NCBI RefSeq assembly: GCF_000600335.2
Contig: NZ_KK088543.1
Location: forward strand, 40,934 to 104,933
From: Rubellimicrobium mesophilum DSM 19309
GTDB taxonomy: Bacteria > Pseudomonadota > Alphaproteobacteria > Rhodobacterales > Rhodobacteraceae
DNA: 64,000 nt
Direction: 5' to 3'
Part shown: in pieces, positions 62,896 to 64,000 of the stretch
How the letters are laid out: each line of letters begins with the position of its first letter
Position numbering within the stretch: the first letter of the stretch is position 1
Made by a program: the position numbers and the translations under genes
Notes under the pieces: model-generated
Told to the model about the DNA's origin: nothing
Database searches by the model: none
Seen by the model: only the letters and a program-made list of their open reading frames with translations

Positions 62896-63890
62896 GCTAT
62901 CGCTCCACAATTGCCCGTCAGCCCGAGGCGCTGGCGGACACCTATGCCGCAGCGCGCGTCGAATTGGCCAATCTGGATCTGTCGATCCTCGACAAGCCGG
63001 TGATTGGCGTCACTGGCATCGGAGCAAGCTTCGCTGCCGCCGTCGTGGGCGCCGCCGAGCTTCAGGCCAAGGGCCGCCGTGGCTTCGCTATCCGGTCGGT
63101 CGACATGGCCGACGGTTGGGATCTCTGCGACGCCCTTGTAGGCCTCTCGCACCGGGGCCGCAGTGTCGAGACCGTTGCGGCGTTGGAGAAGCTGCCCCAG
63201 GCCAGCCGCCTTGCGATCACCAACGACCCGGAAAGCCCGCTGGCGCAAGCCGCTAACCTGCACATCCGGCTGAACAACGGCTCCGACGCCACCCCCTCCA
63301 GCACCGGATATACGGCCACTTTGCTCGCGATGGGGATGGCCTTCGAGAAGCTGATCGGCGGCGGCGATGACTTCGCTGCAATTCCAAAATTGGCGAAAGA
63401 GGTGCTAGCGGCTGCGGGCAACCGCATGGAGAGGCTGGGCGAGCTGTTCTCGGCGCGTCGAGCCATTGACTGCGTGGGCGCAGTCGCCTCGTTGGGCACT
63501 GCGGACGGCGCCTCGCTTCTGATCCGCGAAGCGGCTCGCATTCCAGCTTCGGCCTATGATACCCGGCATTACCTGCACGGGCCGATGGAAGCGATGGATG
63601 CCACCACCGGCGTCGTGATCTTTGGCGCGGGGCGCGAAATCGAGCTGGCGCAGCAGGTCGACGCCATCGGTTGCCCGGCGCTGCTTGTCACGACCGAAGA
63701 TGTGCCGGATGGGAACCGCCTGACGGTCATCAAGGTGCCGAAGGCCGATAACCTGATCGCGCAGGGCATTCTCGATATCTTTGCCGCCCAACTCATCGCA
63801 GCTGTACTTTCCGATGCTGCTGGGCTGACAGATACAACGTTCCGCTACAGGATGTCGGACACAAAGGTGCCAAAGGCTGAGGCAGCCTAA
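62892..63890 (+). CDS. SIS-domain sugar-phosphate isomerase/deaminase-like protein
   Basis: A 332-residue protein with two SIS (sugar isomerase) domains, as in the GlmS isomerase half or AgaS. The first holds VIGVTGIGASFAAAVVGAAEL and ALVGLSHRGRSVETVAAL (the Ser/Thr-rich sugar-phosphate loop). The second holds IDCVGAVASLGTADGASLLIREA and YLHGPMEAMDATTGVVIFGAG, where the HGP motif is typical of GlmS-like enzymes. It likely isomerises or deaminates the phosphorylated amino sugar. The IS element begins directly after its stop. Confidence 0.85.
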   Translation: MSYRSTIARQPEALADTYAAARVELANLDLSILDKPVIGVTGIGASFAAAVVGAAELQAKGRRGFAIRSVDMADGWDLCDALVGLSHRGRSVETVAALEKLPQASRLAITNDPESPLAQAANLHIRLNNGSDATPSSTGYTATLLAMGMAFEKLIGGGDDFAAIPKLAKEVLAAAGNRMERLGELFSARRAIDCVGAVASLGTADGASLLIREAARIPASAYDTRHYLHGPMEAMDATTGVVIFGAGREIELAQQVDAIGCPALLVTTEDVPDGNRLTVIKVPKADNLIAQGILDIFAAQLIAAVLSDAAGLTDTTFRYRMSDTKVPKAEAA

Positions 63891-64000
63891 GGGCGTTGTT
63901 GCACAACCCTGTGGCGGGTGCTCGCGTAGGGACCCGTGGCGCCTATCTGGGCACTCATGAGCAAGCCGTCTCCCGCCCGCTATCGCACGACGAACTGGCC
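63891..64000 (+). mobile_element. IS5-type insertion sequence, left end (cut by window edge)
   Basis: The sequence GGGCGTTGTTGCACAAC at 63891 has the form of an IS5-group terminal repeat. It is followed 50 bases later by a transposase start. The insertion begins at the base after the SIS-gene stop codon. The other terminus and any target duplication are outside the window. Confidence 0.75.
63957..64000 (+). CDS. IS5-family transposase, N-terminal fragment
   Basis: ATG 63957 begins MSKPSPARYRTTNW, the characteristic N terminus of IS5-family transposases common in Alphaproteobacteria. Only 14 codons are inside the window. Confidence 0.75.
   Translation, partial: MSKPSPARYRTTNW

Noticed and set aside
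46434..64000. Search for a second copy of the tRNA-Phe 3' end (attachment-site duplicate)
   Set aside because: No repeat of the TTCAAATCC...GGGCACCA end was seen by eye, so no attachment-site pair is claimed.

Overview
The window is very GC-rich chromosomal DNA of an alphaproteobacterium, most probably a member of the Rhodobacterales (Rhodobacteraceae/Roseobacteraceae). The lineage call rests on several features. There is a five-gene AAA/DUF6638/DUF1523 block, an FYDLN-acid (TIGR02300) protein, and an XRE/ScfR-type regulator divergent from isocitrate lyase. An Iron-Rhodo-box-like site lies upstream of hemP, and UPF0314 and CueR/CopA/CopZ genes are present. No rRNA, CRISPR array or replication origin was seen. 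Two tRNAs are present: Ala-GGC at 19157-19232 and Phe-GAA at 46359-46433.

Layout of the conserved part (1-46.4 kb). 1-3914: a membrane-associated AAA ATPase operon of unknown function. 3937-14367, minus strand: a catabolic block of a double-domain aldehyde dehydrogenase, DeoC, an AraC regulator, a uronate-dehydrogenase-like SDR, a DAO-type flavoprotein and HyuB/HyuA. The aldehyde dehydrogenase and hyuB genes share a bipartite element about 50 bp upstream. 14428-16092: a GH13 alpha-glucosidase. 16173-16875: hemP and a Cys-rich partner under an iron-type operator. 16901-19705: small genes, GntR, a YgjP-like metallopeptidase, TIGR02300 and tRNA-Ala. 19702-22841: ScfR and aceA. 22914-23706: bfd-bfr. 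23824-24390: UPF0314. 24492-33897: a long operon with a rhamnose-type CUT2 ABC transporter, an acetoacetate-decarboxylase-like protein, a 2-hydroxyacid dehydrogenase, a FadR-type regulator, a Gfo/Idh oxidoreductase, a sugar isomerase and an L-rhamnose mutarotase. A perfect FadR-type operator sits at its promoter. 34.4-34.6 kb: nested inverted repeats in a gene-poor kilobase. 34909-40102: RND pump, adaptor and TetR with a perfect palindromic operator. 40206-42757: phosphoribosyltransferase, an orphan sugar-binding protein and an unknown protein. 42947-46258: the CueR/CopA/CopZ copper module with two MerR-type 19-bp-spacer promoters.

Downstream of tRNA-Phe (46.4-64 kb) the sequence looks like a variable or island region. 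It starts with decayed toxin-antitoxin-like remnants and small genes. Next comes a GntR-DUF4432-CUT2 sugar transporter cluster, then an IS3-type transposase remnant. A ROK-regulator/CUT1 ABC/BadF-type kinase/SIS isomerase cluster, probably for an amino sugar or other phosphorylated sugar, follows. The window ends inside an IS5-type element whose left terminus begins directly after the SIS stop codon.

About a dozen single-base indels, mostly in G or C runs, break otherwise well-conserved genes. Examples are the AAA ATPase/DUF6638 pair, an ABC permease, the RND pump, CopA, four genes of the 50.5-54.9 kb operon and the BadF kinase. Most look like homopolymer sequencing or assembly errors rather than decay. 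Denser clusters in the island could be real. This is inferred from reading frames only.
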